Positions 1-8,934 of a stretch of DNA of 64,000 nt are shown piece by piece. The stretch is from Gp6-AA40 sp963772955. Lineage in GTDB: Bacteria; Acidobacteriota; Vicinamibacteria; Vicinamibacterales; UBA2999. Within the stretch, counting starts at the first letter, position 1. Every line of letters begins with the position of its first letter. The DNA lies in NCBI GenBank assembly GCA_963772955.1, contig CAVYZF010000003.1, positions 310,001-374,000 on the forward strand. Reading direction: 5' to 3'. The translations under genes were made by a program, and so were the position numbers. The notes under the pieces are model-generated. The model ran no database searches. It was not told the origin of the DNA and saw only the letters and a program-made list of their open reading frames with translations.

Positions 1-153
1 GACGAGAAGGCGAAGGCGAATGCACCCGCGCCGGTCGGACTCAAGCAGATCGATCGCCCAGGGCAATGGGTGCTCGTACCTGCCGGCGACACACATCACC
101 TCGTGCGACTCGGCAACGACGAGAGCCAGATTGTAGAGATTGAAGTTCGCTAG
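1..153 (+). CDS. C-terminal fragment of a cupin-like protein
   Basis: The frame is open from the window edge to a TAG at 151-153 and gives the last 50 residues of a protein that starts outside the window. Residues 21-41 fit the second cupin motif, G(X)5-7PXG(X)2H: a glycine, a hydrophobic strand, then PAGDTHH. Cupins are small beta-barrels, often metal-binding, and the motif histidine would be one metal ligand. With only the tail visible, the substrate cannot be named. The gene converges on the next one with no gap between the stop codons. Confidence 0.5.
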   Translation, partial: DEKAKANAPAPVGLKQIDRPGQWVLVPAGDTHHLVRLGNDESQIVEIEVR

Positions 154-1125
154 CTATCGACGAGCCGTGCGTGTTGTTGCAGATGCGTCAACCTTCCAAC
201 CGCACGTATTACCAACGAGCCCCGCGAGCTGGTCAAACCCTGACACGACGAAATCTGCGGTGACCGGCTTTGCGTTGAATGGGGTGAAGCTGAATCGCAC
301 CAGCTCGGCGCGTGCGAGACGGCGCGCAAGGTCCACACCGTCCGGCGCAAAGAGCTCGTGCCCGCTGACCGAGTCGGTCCACTGCTGCACGATCTCCGGA
401 TCGGTGTCGATAGTCAGCCGTACCGTGTGACTGCCCGACTGCCCTTCGATACTCGCCGAGGCCTGCGTCGCGACGAAGACTTCCGTCGTGCGGTACAAAC
501 ATCGAACGATGAGGAGCGGGCGCACGCGCGCCATCCACACGTTCACATCGCGTGTGGATTTGAGTTCGAACGAAATCGTCTTCGATCCGTCGTTTGCCCA
601 CGCAGCCTGCCGACTCCCAACCCAGGTCGGCACCGGGCCCTCGAGTATCGGCTCTTCGGCAACTGCTGACGCTGCGACAGGAGCCGCAGCGTTGACCGGT
701 TGTGGCGATGCTGCCGGCTGAAGCGATTGCACGACGACCATCGCGAGCACGCACGCGAGCACGCCTGCTCCACCGACGAGCGCCATCGACCAGTTTCTCG
801 GCTGTCGCGCCGGCACTGCGTCACGAACCTGCACCGCAGGCGCGGGAGCTGGAGCGATCGGCGGCGGCACTGGCGCTGCGGGCTGATCCGATCCGTCTTT
901 CCACTCGACGAGCGGGATCTGATCGACCGCATCCGCCTCGGCATTCGAGACTGACTGCAGTGGCTGGCTCGCGTGTGCGCGCAGCAGCTCGTTCACGTTC
1001 GCATGCGCCGGCTCATTCAGCGCTGCCACTTCGTGGCCGCAGGTCCAGCACATCTTCGCCGCAGGATGCATCGGTGCCGCGCAGCGCGGACACAGCTGCC
1101 CATTCTTCACATCGTGGTCGGACAT
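154..1125 (-). CDS. Zinc-ribbon protein with one membrane segment
   Basis: About 323 residues if translation starts at the ATG at 1125; an ATG two codons upstream (1131) is equally possible because neither has a clear Shine-Dalgarno sequence. The N-terminus has two CxxC knuckles (CPRC and CWTC, about 13 residues apart), typical of a zinc ribbon. A proline/alanine-rich linker follows, then one hydrophobic helix at about residues 112-135, and a roughly 170-residue C-terminal domain that I do not recognise. The predicted topology is a cytoplasmic zinc ribbon with the C-terminal domain outside the inner membrane. Such zinc-ribbon membrane proteins are common in this kind of genome, but no role can be assigned. 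Confidence 0.6.
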   Translation of the reverse strand: MSDHDVKNGQLCPRCAAPMHPAAKMCWTCGHEVAALNEPAHANVNELLRAHASQPLQSVSNAEADAVDQIPLVEWKDGSDQPAAPVPPPIAPAPAPAVQVRDAVPARQPRNWSMALVGGAGVLACVLAMVVVQSLQPAASPQPVNAAAPVAASAVAEEPILEGPVPTWVGSRQAAWANDGSKTISFELKSTRDVNVWMARVRPLLIVRCLYRTTEVFVATQASASIEGQSGSHTVRLTIDTDPEIVQQWTDSVSGHELFAPDGVDLARRLARAELVRFSFTPFNAKPVTADFVVSGFDQLAGLVGNTCGWKVDASATTRTARR

Positions 1126-1247
1126 AGACATATCCGGAGGAATGACGGGGCAAGGCATGTGCCACGCCATTCAAGGCCGAACTGTGCGCTCGGGAGCCTG
1201 GTGGCTTACAAAATGGAGGATGGGACTACAGGATCAGGCCTTTGGCA

Positions 1248-2774
1248 CTATGGCGCTGCGCATGTGAAATTCGCGGCATCGTCCGTGCTACCTGTTCCCT
1301 TGTACTTCGCGACCTGCGGGAATGGACAGAGCGGTCGCGTCATCGGCGTGAGTCCGCCCCGGCCAGCGTTACGTGACGCTGTGATCTGCGCGGGCGCCAC
1401 CCCCTGCTCGCGCCAGCGTTCCATCGCGCCGAGGAAGTCCGCCTGATCGGGACCGACTCCGCCACCGCAATGCGCGACCCCGGGCATCAGGAACAACCGC
1501 ATCCATTCGTCCTGCGATCCGCCCGATGCCTTCGCTGCGTTCGAGTAGTAGTTGATGGTGTTCTCGGGCGCCGGTCCAGGATCGGCCCACCCGTGCCACA
1601 GTAGAAGCTTCCCGCCGCGCGCCTTGAACCTCGTGAGATTGGGATCGCTCGCCTCGATGAAGCTTGCGTTCTTGAGCGTGAGCGCGAGGTCATTGTCGAG
1701 ATCGAATGACATGGCGTCCCAGCTCGCATCGCGATGACCGACGAACTTCGGCATGTCACCCCAAAGAGCCCCCACAGGCTTTCCCACCTCGGGGATACGA
1801 GAGGCCCAACCAGGCTCGACGCCCGGCGAGCGTCCGGGATACGCCACGTGTCCTGACTTCATCTTGACTGGCGCGTACAGTTGACGTGCTGATTCGACCT
1901 GGCCAGCCGTCAGACAATCGGGTGCGTCACCGGCCTTGCACGCCAGCACGCCGGGATCGAACTTGCACGCACGCGGCTCGCTGATGATGCCATCCTTCAC
2001 GCCATCGTTCGAGTCGCACGCCGCCGTTGCGGCAGTCGCAACCAACGCTACTTTGTTGGGCGGGACGATGCGCTCAGGGTTCCTCAACATGTCCACCTGC
2101 AGCGCCGTCTGCGTCACGTTCATGTGAACCATGTTGTAGACCGGCGCCCCGGCGACGATCGCGTCGAAGTCGTCAGGATAGCGCTGCGCCTCCATCATTC
2201 CCTGCCGTCCACCGGTCGAGCAGCCCTGGTAATACGAGAGTCGCGGAGGACGGCTGTAAAAGGCGCCCACGATCGTCTTCGACTGCACGGTCATCTCGTG
2301 CATCGCGCGATACGCGAAGTCGATCAGCTTGTCCTGACTCAGCGCGAACCGTGCACCCTGGTCGGAGTGACCGGTGTCGTTCGACGCCGCCGCATATCCG
2401 CGACGAAGACCCTCCGCCACGGCATCGAGCGAGATCGTGCCCGCCCATCCGCCGTTGCCGACGGCGAGGAATTTCCCGTTCCAGTTCTCCGCGGGCAGCC
2501 AGATCTCCATCTTGATGTCTGAACCAGCTGCGGGCGTCAGCGTGGCAGCAACGCGACAGAACGCTGGCAACTGCGCGAACTGCGCATTCCCTCGCCCGGC
2601 ATTCGGCGCCTTGAACGCACCAGCCGCAACCAACTCCGCACTCGTGATCTTGGCGTGTGGAAGGGCAAGTGATGCCAGCGACTCGCACGATCGACCGCCC
2701 GTCGATTGCGCCTCGGCCGATGCAGTTCCGAGAACGGCAAGCGTCACCGCGACGAGCGTTGCAACCTTCGTCAT
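1248..2774 (-). CDS. Tannase/feruloyl esterase family secreted hydrolase
   Basis: A 508-residue secreted serine hydrolase. The ATG at 2774 is chosen because AGAGGA lies about 8 bases upstream and a clear signal peptide follows (MTKVATLVAVTLAVLG, cleaved near AEAQ). The family hallmark is visible: the nucleophile lies in GCSTGG rather than GxSxG, an aspartate follows in HGWADPG, and a histidine lies in VAHCGGG. The cysteines next to the serine and histidine are the CS-D-HC pair that forms a disulfide in tannases and feruloyl esterases. Known members cleave ester-linked aromatic acids such as gallate or ferulate; the exact ester is not readable here. A feruloyl-CoA-synthase-like ligase lies 13 kb away, compatible with use of plant aromatics. 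Confidence 0.8.
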   Translation of the reverse strand: MTKVATLVAVTLAVLGTASAEAQSTGGRSCESLASLALPHAKITSAELVAAGAFKAPNAGRGNAQFAQLPAFCRVAATLTPAAGSDIKMEIWLPAENWNGKFLAVGNGGWAGTISLDAVAEGLRRGYAAASNDTGHSDQGARFALSQDKLIDFAYRAMHEMTVQSKTIVGAFYSRPPRLSYYQGCSTGGRQGMMEAQRYPDDFDAIVAGAPVYNMVHMNVTQTALQVDMLRNPERIVPPNKVALVATAATAACDSNDGVKDGIISEPRACKFDPGVLACKAGDAPDCLTAGQVESARQLYAPVKMKSGHVAYPGRSPGVEPGWASRIPEVGKPVGALWGDMPKFVGHRDASWDAMSFDLDNDLALTLKNASFIEASDPNLTRFKARGGKLLLWHGWADPGPAPENTINYYSNAAKASGGSQDEWMRLFLMPGVAHCGGGVGPDQADFLGAMERWREQGVAPAQITASRNAGRGGLTPMTRPLCPFPQVAKYKGTGSTDDAANFTCAAP

Positions 2775-2816
2775 ATATGAATTCCTCTGAGGGCGATCCG
2801 ACACGCGGAGTCTACT

Positions 2817-3278
2817 CTACTCGCGGCTCAGGCCCAACGCGCGGATACGCTTGTGCAGGTTGGTTCGCTCGACGCCAAGGATGCGGGCTGCCCCGGACAC
2901 ATTCCAGTTCGTCTGATCGAGCGCCTCGACAATGCGCTCGCGCTCGGCGGCATCGCGGACTCCCTGCAGATCGGTCGGCGGCATCACGGGAGGCAACCGG
3001 ATCTCCATCGGGATGGCGTCGACTGTGATGCGGCTCCCCGTCGACAGGATGGCCATCCGCTCCACCGTGTTGCGAAGCTCCCGGACGTTCCCGGGCCAGT
3101 CGTACCGCTCCAGCATCGGCACGACGTCATCGTCCATCGACCTTGGCCTGAAGTTGTTACGTGCGCAGAATTCCGCGAGGAAATACCCCGCCAGCTCCCG
3201 GATGTCCTCACGCCGCTCGCGGAGCGCCGGCACACGGATGGGCACCACACTGAGTCGATAGAAGAGATCCTGCCGGAA
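2817..3278 (-). pseudogene. C-terminal part of interrupted NtrC/NtrX-like sigma-54 response regulator
   Basis: This segment encodes the end of the AAA+ sigma-54 activation domain, beginning FRQDLFYRLSVVPIRVP, and a C-terminal Fis-type helix-turn-helix (VSGAARILGVERTNLHKRI). It has no start of its own. Joining base 3278 directly to base 4300 restores a single frame across the conserved region (ADG-N-FRQDLFYRL), giving a regulator of about 447 residues, a normal length for this family. The intervening 3279-4299 block is unrelated and reads mainly on the other strand. As the sequence stands, the DNA-binding domain is cut from the receiver and ATPase domains, so the regulator would not work. Confidence 0.85.
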
Positions 3279-3499
3279 CCTCGCGCGGCTCGAGCGTACG
3301 CGCGAACGCGCCGAGGGCTGATGTCAGCCAGTGCCCACAGCTGGCCAGAACCCAGGTATCACACCCCAACGTGTGCCGCGTCTACGACATTGGATTCGTC
3401 GAAGGGACGCATTTCCTGTCGATGGAGTATCTCGACGGAGAGAACCTCGCCTCTCTCCTGAGGACGATAGACGCTATGAACGGCCTCCCGGAAGGTTGA
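3279..3499 (+). pseudogene. Internal fragment of a Ser/Thr protein kinase
   Basis: The plus strand at about 3340-3480 encodes LARTQVSHPNVCRVYDIG followed by THFLSMEYLDGENLASLL. This is the stretch from the end of the alphaC helix through beta4, beta5 and the hinge of bacterial Hanks-type kinases. No ATP-binding loop, HRD or DFG motif is present, and the frame stops at 3499 just after the hinge. Upstream of the recognisable part the frame is uninformative. It is the first piece of a four-part mosaic lying inside the sigma-54 regulator gene. Confidence 0.7.
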
Positions 3500-3698
3500 C
3501 TGAATGCGCATTATGCGATCTCCGCCTCGCCCCGACGGATGTTCGGCGTGCACCATTTCTATCTCGGTCACCATCGAAAGGGTATCTGGTCCTGCATCTT
3601 CTTCTGGACAGCCGTGCCCTTTGTCCTGGGCTTTGTCGATGCGGTCAAACTCGCGCTCCTCGACGATGCGCAGTTCAAGCTGGTGCTATTCTCGTCGC
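3500..3698 (+). pseudogene. Fragment of a TM2-domain membrane protein
   Basis: The plus-strand frame through 3539-3690 encodes MFGVHHFYLGHHRKGI, a hydrophobic stretch, then LGFVDAVKLALLDDAQF. This is the TM2 domain pattern: a G-x-H-x-FYLG turn between two membrane helices and an acidic D near the second. The first helix is missing or degraded and the frame runs into the start of the next piece. It is the second part of the mosaic block. Confidence 0.6.
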
Positions 3699-3905
3699 GT
3701 GCCCATCGAACATCTGCAACTACGTGATTTCGTCTCAGTCTGCTCGCGCATTCTTCTGTGTGTCACTCTCATAGGCCTCGTCGGCTGCAGCTCACCGGCC
3801 AGCGGACCAGGCAATCCAAAAGTGCCGTCGGGCGCCAAGAGCTCCGGGGGCATGCACGGCGTCATCGAAACCGACAAGGGCTCGATCGAGCTTGACACAT
3901 GGTGT
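3699..3905 (+). pseudogene. N-terminal fragment of a lipoprotein cyclophilin (peptidyl-prolyl isomerase)
   Basis: A GTG at 3699 opens a frame with a lipoprotein signal peptide (ILLCVTLIGLVGC, lipobox LVGC) and a small-residue linker. It then reads GVIETDKGSIELD, the first beta-strand of bacterial cyclophilins, which normally continues with LFP-DAPKTVENF. Here the similarity ends abruptly at about 3897-3905. The catalytic core (the R and F of the active site) is absent, so this is a 5'-end fragment only. It is the third part of the mosaic block. Confidence 0.6.
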
Positions 3906-4299
3906 GCGGGCTTAGATACTCGCGGGGGCTTCGCCACCCGACGCTGATACGTAATCGCAGCCACAGCGTCTTCGGCACACCGGTCGTTTTCCGCTGCTTC
4001 CTACGGAGGCTCTCATGACCACCACTCGGCTCCAGATCCCAATTCGTCGTACCAGCGCGCGTTCGCTGGCCGTTCTCCTTGCGAGCGCGCTGGATATCTG
4101 GTCCACTCCCGCGCGCGCCCAGGCGCCACCCGAACGACTGGGCGACAAGGACGTCAAGATCCTCGTCGATCGGATCGATGAAGGCCGCGACAAGTTCGAG
4201 GGCAATCTCGACGGCGGATTCAAAGGATCGACGGTGAAGGGACCGAACGGCGAAACCAAAGTCGCCGCCGCCCTCCAGGACTACCAGGACAACACAATG
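3906..4299 (+). pseudogene. Upstream region and N-terminus of an unidentified secreted protein
   Basis: An ATG at 4015 has a good Shine-Dalgarno sequence (ACGGAGG, 5 bases upstream) and a signal peptide ending near ARAQA. A charged region follows (GDKDVKILVDRIDEGRDKF, then KGPNGETKVAAALQDY). I do not recognise the family. The frame is cut at 4299, exactly where the regulator sequence resumes on the other strand. A TTGACA at 3892-3897 and TAGATA about 15 bases later could be remnants of this gene's promoter. It is the fourth part of the mosaic block. Confidence 0.55.
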
Positions 4300-5181
4300 A
4301 TTCCCGTCGGCGACGAGCTCATCGAGCCGGCGATTGGTCGCGGAGACAACGCGAACCGAGACGCGAATCGATTGCTCGCTGCCGAGACGCTGAAGCTCGC
4401 CGTCCTGCAACACACGAAGCAACTTCGCCTGCGACGCCTCGTGCAGGTCGCCGACTTCATCGAGAAAGATACTGCCACCATCGGCGAGCTCGAACTTGCC
4501 ACGCCGCAGCGCCGCCGCCCCTGTGAATGCGCCCCTCTCGTGGCCGAACAACTCGCTCTCGATGAGCTCGGTCGGAATCGCCGCGCAGTTCACCTTCACG
4601 AACGGACGCGATGCGAACGGGCTCTCGCGATGAATGTGTTCGGCGAGCAGTTCCTTGCCCGTTCCCGATTCTCCCATCAGCAACACGCCCGCATCCGATC
4701 GGGCGACCTGTGTCGCCTGCGTGACTGCGTGCTGGAACGTGACGCTGCGCCCGATCATGCGCGGGCCGTCGCCCACCATGTCGCGATAGCGCTGGTTCTC
4801 GCTTTGCAGATCCGATCGCTCGAGGGCGTTCTTCACGACGAGGAGCACGCGGTCCCGCGCAAGCGGCTTCTCGAGGAAATCGAAGGCACCGACGCGCGTC
4901 GCTTCCACGGCGTCGCGAATCGTTCCGTGTCCGGAAATCATCACGGCCGGCGTGAGGTCGTCCCGCTGCCTCAGCGAGCGCAGGAGATCGATGCCGTTAC
5001 CATCGGGCAGTCGCACATCGAGCAGGTAGAGATCGACGGGGCCTATTCCGCGCTGCGCGGTGAAGCGCGCGATCGACTCACAGATCGAGACGCGAAACCC
5101 CTCGCCCTCCAGGATCAGGCGAAGCGACAACCCGATATTCGACTCGTCGTCGACGACGACGATGTGGCGTTTGCGGTTCAT
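4300..5181 (-). pseudogene. N-terminal part of interrupted NtrC/NtrX-like sigma-54 response regulator
   Basis: 294 codons encode a receiver domain (VVVDDESN acidic pocket, phospho-acceptor Asp in YLLDVRLPDG, Thr/Ser in ISGHG, Lys in FLEKPL) and most of the AAA+ domain. The latter has a Walker A GESGTGKE, the sigma-54 contact loop GAFTGA and Walker B IFLDEVGDL. The similarity ends after ELVADGN at 4300; the frame then reads meaningless antisense of the inserted block. The ATG at 5181 overlaps the end of the upstream kinase gene (5178), the usual arrangement for a two-component pair. The family activates sigma-54 promoters; targets are unknown here. Confidence 0.88.
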
Positions 5182-6584
5182 ACGACGGCGGCCGGTGACT
5201 CCGGTGCGGACGGCAGGGTCACCCTGAATCCGGCGCCGCCGAGCTCTCCGCCCACCAGCGTGATGTCGCCACCGAGCAGCAACGCATTCTTTCGCGCAAT
5301 CGAGAGCCCAAGGCCCATGCCGCGCTTCTTGAACGTGATCGTCGGCTCGAAGAGCGTACGACGCGCCTCGTCGCTCAGCCCCGGTCCCGAATCGTGAACT
5401 TCCAGCACCACGTGGCCACCCTGCGAGTGCGACACCGTCATGACCGATCCGCCAGGGCCCGCGGCCTCGGCGGCGTTCTCGAGCAGATTCGTCAGGATAC
5501 CTTTGACCAGGTCCGTGCCGGCATGGACACGCGGGCCACGGACATCGAGGCGGAAACTGTACGCCGTGTCCGGATGCGCCGGCTTCAGCAGCGCCACGCG
5601 CTCGGCGACTAACACATTGAGATCGAACACCTCCGGGTTGACCGGCGGCTCGCTCGCAAACTCGGAGAAGGCACGGACGCGACGCTCGAGCGTTTCTATC
5701 TCGCTCACGACGATCTGGGCGGCCTGATCCATGAACGCGCGGTCCGCTGACGGCTGCCGCGCCAGCATCTCCTCCACGGTCAGGCGAATTGGCGTCAGCG
5801 AGTTCTTCAACTCGTGCGCCGTCTTGCGTGCGAGCGACTGCCAGCTCGACATCCGAGTCAAATAGACGAGACGCTCGCGGCTCCTCCGCAACTGCTCCGC
5901 CATCCCGTTGAACGCGTCCACGGCCTGCCCTACTTCATCGTCACGGCCTTTCTCGAGCCGGCGGTCCCATTGCCCGGCCGCGAAGCCAGTCAAGCCTGCA
6001 GTGAGTTGCCGGATGGGGCTGCTGATGCGATGCGCGATGAACAGGATCGGTGCGAGCGACACGATCCAGACGAGCGCGACGAGCAGCAACAGCGTGAGCG
6101 TGAATCCGCGCTGCAGGTCGCGCGACTCGATCGATCCGACGAGCGCACGAGTCCGGCGGAATTCATCCGACAGCTCCTGCATCCGGATTCCACCAAGGTC
6201 ACGACGATAGACCTCGACGCCGCCCGGTCCCTTGCGCATGAAGTCCAGGTGATCGCCACCGGGCCCGGACAGACTCGAGCGCTCCGGTTCGCCACTCTCC
6301 CAGAACGCACGAACCTCGTCGGGCCACGTTGCGATGGTGGTGGCGGCGTACGACGTCGGAGCGATGCGACCGTCGAGCGCTTCGCGCTTCAATGAGTCGC
6401 GTTCGCGCTGATAGAACTGCCTGACCGTCCCTTCGAGCGTCCGCGACAGCCGGTCGAGTTCCTCGGTCGTTGCATAGCCCAGACTGCGCTCGAGGAGCGA
6501 CGTCGTGATCCAGATCGTCGCACCAAGCGGCACGAGGGTAGCGATGATGAACGCAGCGATCAGTCTCGCGCGGAGGCTTTGCAT
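5178..6584 (-). CDS. NtrY-like membrane sensor histidine kinase
   Basis: A 468-residue kinase with two membrane helices (about 9-30 and 157-182) enclosing a periplasmic sensor of some 125 residues. A HAMP domain (SSPIRQLTAGLTGF) follows, then an H-box with the phospho-acceptor His in KTAHELKNSLTPI, an N-box NLLENAAEAAG, a G1 box DSGPGLS and a G2 box GMGLGLSIARK. The HELKN form of the H-box is typical of NtrY-type kinases. It is translationally coupled to the regulator downstream (4-base overlap) and preceded by a DUF4390-like gene, a neighbour combination also known from proteobacterial NtrY/NtrX loci. Its signal is unknown. Confidence 0.85.
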   Translation of the reverse strand: MQSLRARLIAAFIIATLVPLGATIWITTSLLERSLGYATTEELDRLSRTLEGTVRQFYQRERDSLKREALDGRIAPTSYAATTIATWPDEVRAFWESGEPERSSLSGPGGDHLDFMRKGPGGVEVYRRDLGGIRMQELSDEFRRTRALVGSIESRDLQRGFTLTLLLLVALVWIVSLAPILFIAHRISSPIRQLTAGLTGFAAGQWDRRLEKGRDDEVGQAVDAFNGMAEQLRRSRERLVYLTRMSSWQSLARKTAHELKNSLTPIRLTVEEMLARQPSADRAFMDQAAQIVVSEIETLERRVRAFSEFASEPPVNPEVFDLNVLVAERVALLKPAHPDTAYSFRLDVRGPRVHAGTDLVKGILTNLLENAAEAAGPGGSVMTVSHSQGGHVVLEVHDSGPGLSDEARRTLFEPTITFKKRGMGLGLSIARKNALLLGGDITLVGGELGGAGFRVTLPSAPESPAAVV

Positions 6585-6609
6585 CTAGGGAGGATCCAGT
6601 AATTCAAGA

Positions 6610-6690
6610 TGCAAAATGCAAAATGCAAAATGCAAAATGCCAACAAAGCCCGCAGGTTCGATTTGCATTTTGACTTTTGCATTTTGCATT
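6610..6690. repeat. Inverted pair of TGCAAAA heptamer arrays
   Basis: Four perfect TGCAAAA units at 6610-6637 are followed about 25 bases later by the complementary word (TTGCATTTTGACTTTTGCATTTTGCATT) ending at 6690. The arms could form a long AT-rich hairpin in the gap between the kinase start and the DUF4390-like gene. A near-identical element occurs at 30840-30957. Confidence 0.9.
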
Positions 6691-6701
6691 AGAGTGACAG
6701 G

Positions 6702-7292
6702 CTATTTGGAGAGTCGAAATGGCCCGCCGCTCACCGATTTTGCCAAATCAGCCTCCTCCCTGCGCCGGCTCAATCTGTCGATCAACGCGCGCAGCGTATA
6801 TCGGTCCCCGGGATCTTCGGTGACCGGAGCCAGGTCCTGAACACGGTAGACCAGACGGAGCCAGAACGGCGTGTCGCGACCGATTCCCAGCGATGAAATC
6901 GACATCGTGAGATTCTCGAGACACCAGTTCTCTGCGTCGTTCGCACGCAGGTGAGAGATCGACCGAGGCGGCGAGCCCGCTCGCGACACCGCGAACCGCT
7001 CTTCCCACAGATCGAAGCTCACGGTGAACCCCTGCACGGCCTGCTTCACGACGGGGCCCTCCGGCTTCGACAACACCGTCAGTTCGAAGTCGACGCGCAC
7101 CGAGCGCCCCTCCTTCAGGCGGGTCAGCACCGTCCCCTCGAGGAAGGCGAAGTTGCGCGCCTGGACGCGCAACGCGTCACCGGCGGCGTTGACGGACAGC
7201 GTTTGCGCCGCAAGACCGGGCGGTGAGAGGAGACACATGAGGGTCATCAGTCCCACCTGCCAGAGCGACGCCCGACGAGCCGCGCGGCTCAA
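6702..7292 (-). CDS. DUF4390-like secreted protein
   Basis: 196 residues with a signal peptide (GLMTLMCLLSPPGLAAQ). The rest looks all-beta and contains LKEGRSVRVDFELTV and FWLRLVYRVQDL, resembling DUF4390 proteins that sit just upstream of NtrY-type kinases in proteobacteria. The family function is unknown; a periplasmic role connected with the kinase or with the outer-membrane protein upstream is an inference from gene order. Its ATG overlaps the stop of the Omp85-like gene (7289-7292), indicating coupled translation within one operon. Confidence 0.6.
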   Translation of the reverse strand: MSRAARRASLWQVGLMTLMCLLSPPGLAAQTLSVNAAGDALRVQARNFAFLEGTVLTRLKEGRSVRVDFELTVLSKPEGPVVKQAVQGFTVSFDLWEERFAVSRAGSPPRSISHLRANDAENWCLENLTMSISSLGIGRDTPFWLRLVYRVQDLAPVTEDPGDRYTLRALIDRLSRRREEADLAKSVSGGPFRLSK

Positions 7293-8794
7293 AACCGCAC
7301 TCCCGTCATGAAGATAGGGGTCGCGTCGTTCCCATTCAACGGGAAGCCGAGGAGCAGGAAGAAGGTGTCGTTGTTGACGCCGAACCCGGTCGAGTAGCGG
7401 ATCTTCGCGTCGCCATCCCGGTCCCAGACGGAGCCGGTGTCGAAGAACACCCCGACGTGGTGGTAGCGATACTCGATCGAGGAGTGAAACATGCGCTCAC
7501 CGCCGGTGGGCGCGATGTCGTACTTGTCGAAACCGCGAAGCGTCGTGGAGTTGCCGAGCGAGAAGCGCTCGAAGAGCGGCGGTTGACCGCTGATGTAGCC
7601 GAGCGAGATCGACCCGAGCGCCTCTCCACGTCCCTGCGTATAGCGATAGCTCGCGTGCCCAAGGTGGCGTTTGTAGAACAGGTCGCTGTCGAGGCCATCG
7701 ACAGCCGCCCGTAACTGGTAACTCGCTTCCACACTCTGACTCGAGCGGCCGTCCGTGGCTTTCCAGGTGTGGTCGGCGCTGATGCCTGCAATCCACGCAT
7801 TCGCCTTCTGTGAATCTGGCGCGTGCGTCAGCGACTCCAGATCGGAGAGGCTCACGCCACCGGTGAGCCGGACGCTCGGACTGAACGCAAACGTAGCGGT
7901 CGGCTCGAATGTCAGTCGATTGCGATACGGCTCGGGGATCGTCGGACTGACAGAGAGCGCAGAGAGTGTCGCGTCCTCCCAGGTCTCGTTGAATCGTCCG
8001 AAGTCCAGGCGGACACCGAGCTTGTCGGTTCCGATCTTGCGGCTCTCGAAACCGAGGCGGAAGCCGGAGTACTCCTCGATCAAGTCGTCGATGTCGTTGA
8101 ACACGAGGCCAGCAGTGAACCGGTGACGGCGGCCCGAAACAGTGATTGGGATGTCGAGTACCCCGCTCCATCCCTGCTCGGCGTGGTACACCAGTTTCGA
8201 TCGCGTCGGCGCGAATGGAATCCACGGCGCCGCGATGATCTCGAAGACAACGCGGATCCTGCCGGATTCGGATCCTTTCGAGATCCGTCGGGCAACGTCG
8301 CGTCCCGGCAGTTCCTTCTCGAGTCGATCCTTCAGTTCTTCGGCTTCGTCCGTGTCGAGACGTTTGCCAACCAGATTCTGCAGATCGGCGCGCAGCTCCT
8401 GGCTGACTTCGCTCGCCGGCCCTTCGATATCCACACTCTCGACGATGTAGCGGGCGTTGATGTTTTCACTGAGGTCCGTGTCGTCGCTGATTCGTGCGAC
8501 GAGGAAAATGACGTGCGCTTTGCCATCGGGACGAGCGATGCTCCGCACCGCGGCCACCATCTCAGGTTGCTCTCCTTCGATTCGCGTAACGAGCTGACCG
8601 AGTCGTTCGCGATTGAGAGGCGTGCCGACCAGCGAGTCGAATTCTTTCTTGAGTCCGGGACTCAGGCTGTAAGGCGAGAAGCCTGACATCTCGACGGAGT
8701 CGATGACGGCGCCTTCGGGCGCGTCCGCGTCCTGGGCGTTGGCCTGCACGCCTGGCAGACCGAGGAGCAGAACCAGCAGCGCGAGTGTTCTCAT
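7289..8794 (-). CDS. Omp85-superfamily outer-membrane protein
   Basis: About 501 residues from the ATG at 8794, chosen because a signal peptide follows at once (MRTLALLVLLLGLPGVQANAQ). The first half holds POTRA-like segments (ATG- and charged-strand patterns with RLVARISD and RIRVVFEI). The second half is a 16-strand-type barrel ending in MTGVRF, with the C-terminal aromatic residue expected of an outer-membrane barrel. A stretch GNSTTLRGFDKYDI resembles the VRGF/Y motif of the L6 lid loop. It is shorter than BamA and closer to TamA or secretion-type Omp85 proteins. It begins the operon that includes the DUF4390-like protein and the two-component system. Confidence 0.75.
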   Translation of the reverse strand: MRTLALLVLLLGLPGVQANAQDADAPEGAVIDSVEMSGFSPYSLSPGLKKEFDSLVGTPLNRERLGQLVTRIEGEQPEMVAAVRSIARPDGKAHVIFLVARISDDTDLSENINARYIVESVDIEGPASEVSQELRADLQNLVGKRLDTDEAEELKDRLEKELPGRDVARRISKGSESGRIRVVFEIIAAPWIPFAPTRSKLVYHAEQGWSGVLDIPITVSGRRHRFTAGLVFNDIDDLIEEYSGFRLGFESRKIGTDKLGVRLDFGRFNETWEDATLSALSVSPTIPEPYRNRLTFEPTATFAFSPSVRLTGGVSLSDLESLTHAPDSQKANAWIAGISADHTWKATDGRSSQSVEASYQLRAAVDGLDSDLFYKRHLGHASYRYTQGRGEALGSISLGYISGQPPLFERFSLGNSTTLRGFDKYDIAPTGGERMFHSSIEYRYHHVGVFFDTGSVWDRDGDAKIRYSTGFGVNNDTFFLLLGFPLNGNDATPIFMTGVRF

Positions 8795-8918
8795 GTCACG
8801 ACGCCTGGGCAAGCGGCGCGCCATTGTACAAGTGGCTGAAGATGAAGGAGATGATTGCGGTGACCCTGTGACGTGGGTTCACACCTGCGGGAGCGTCCGT
8901 CACAGTGCAGCGATGTGA

Positions 8919-8931
8919 AGGGTCTGACCCC
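8919..8931. repeat. GGGTCTGACCC palindrome, copy 1
   Basis: GGGTCTGACCCC lies between the Omp85-like gene and the next minus-strand gene, 4 bases before the latter's stop. The preceding TGTGAA is shared with the copy at 47285. A third copy lies at 57302. Confidence 0.8.
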
Positions 8932-8934
8932 TAC

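Noticed and set aside
3279..4299. Integron cassette or group II intron
   Set aside because: No attC-like site, integrase, reverse transcriptase or intron 5' GTGYG boundary was seen, and the inserted pieces read as fragments of ordinary genes.
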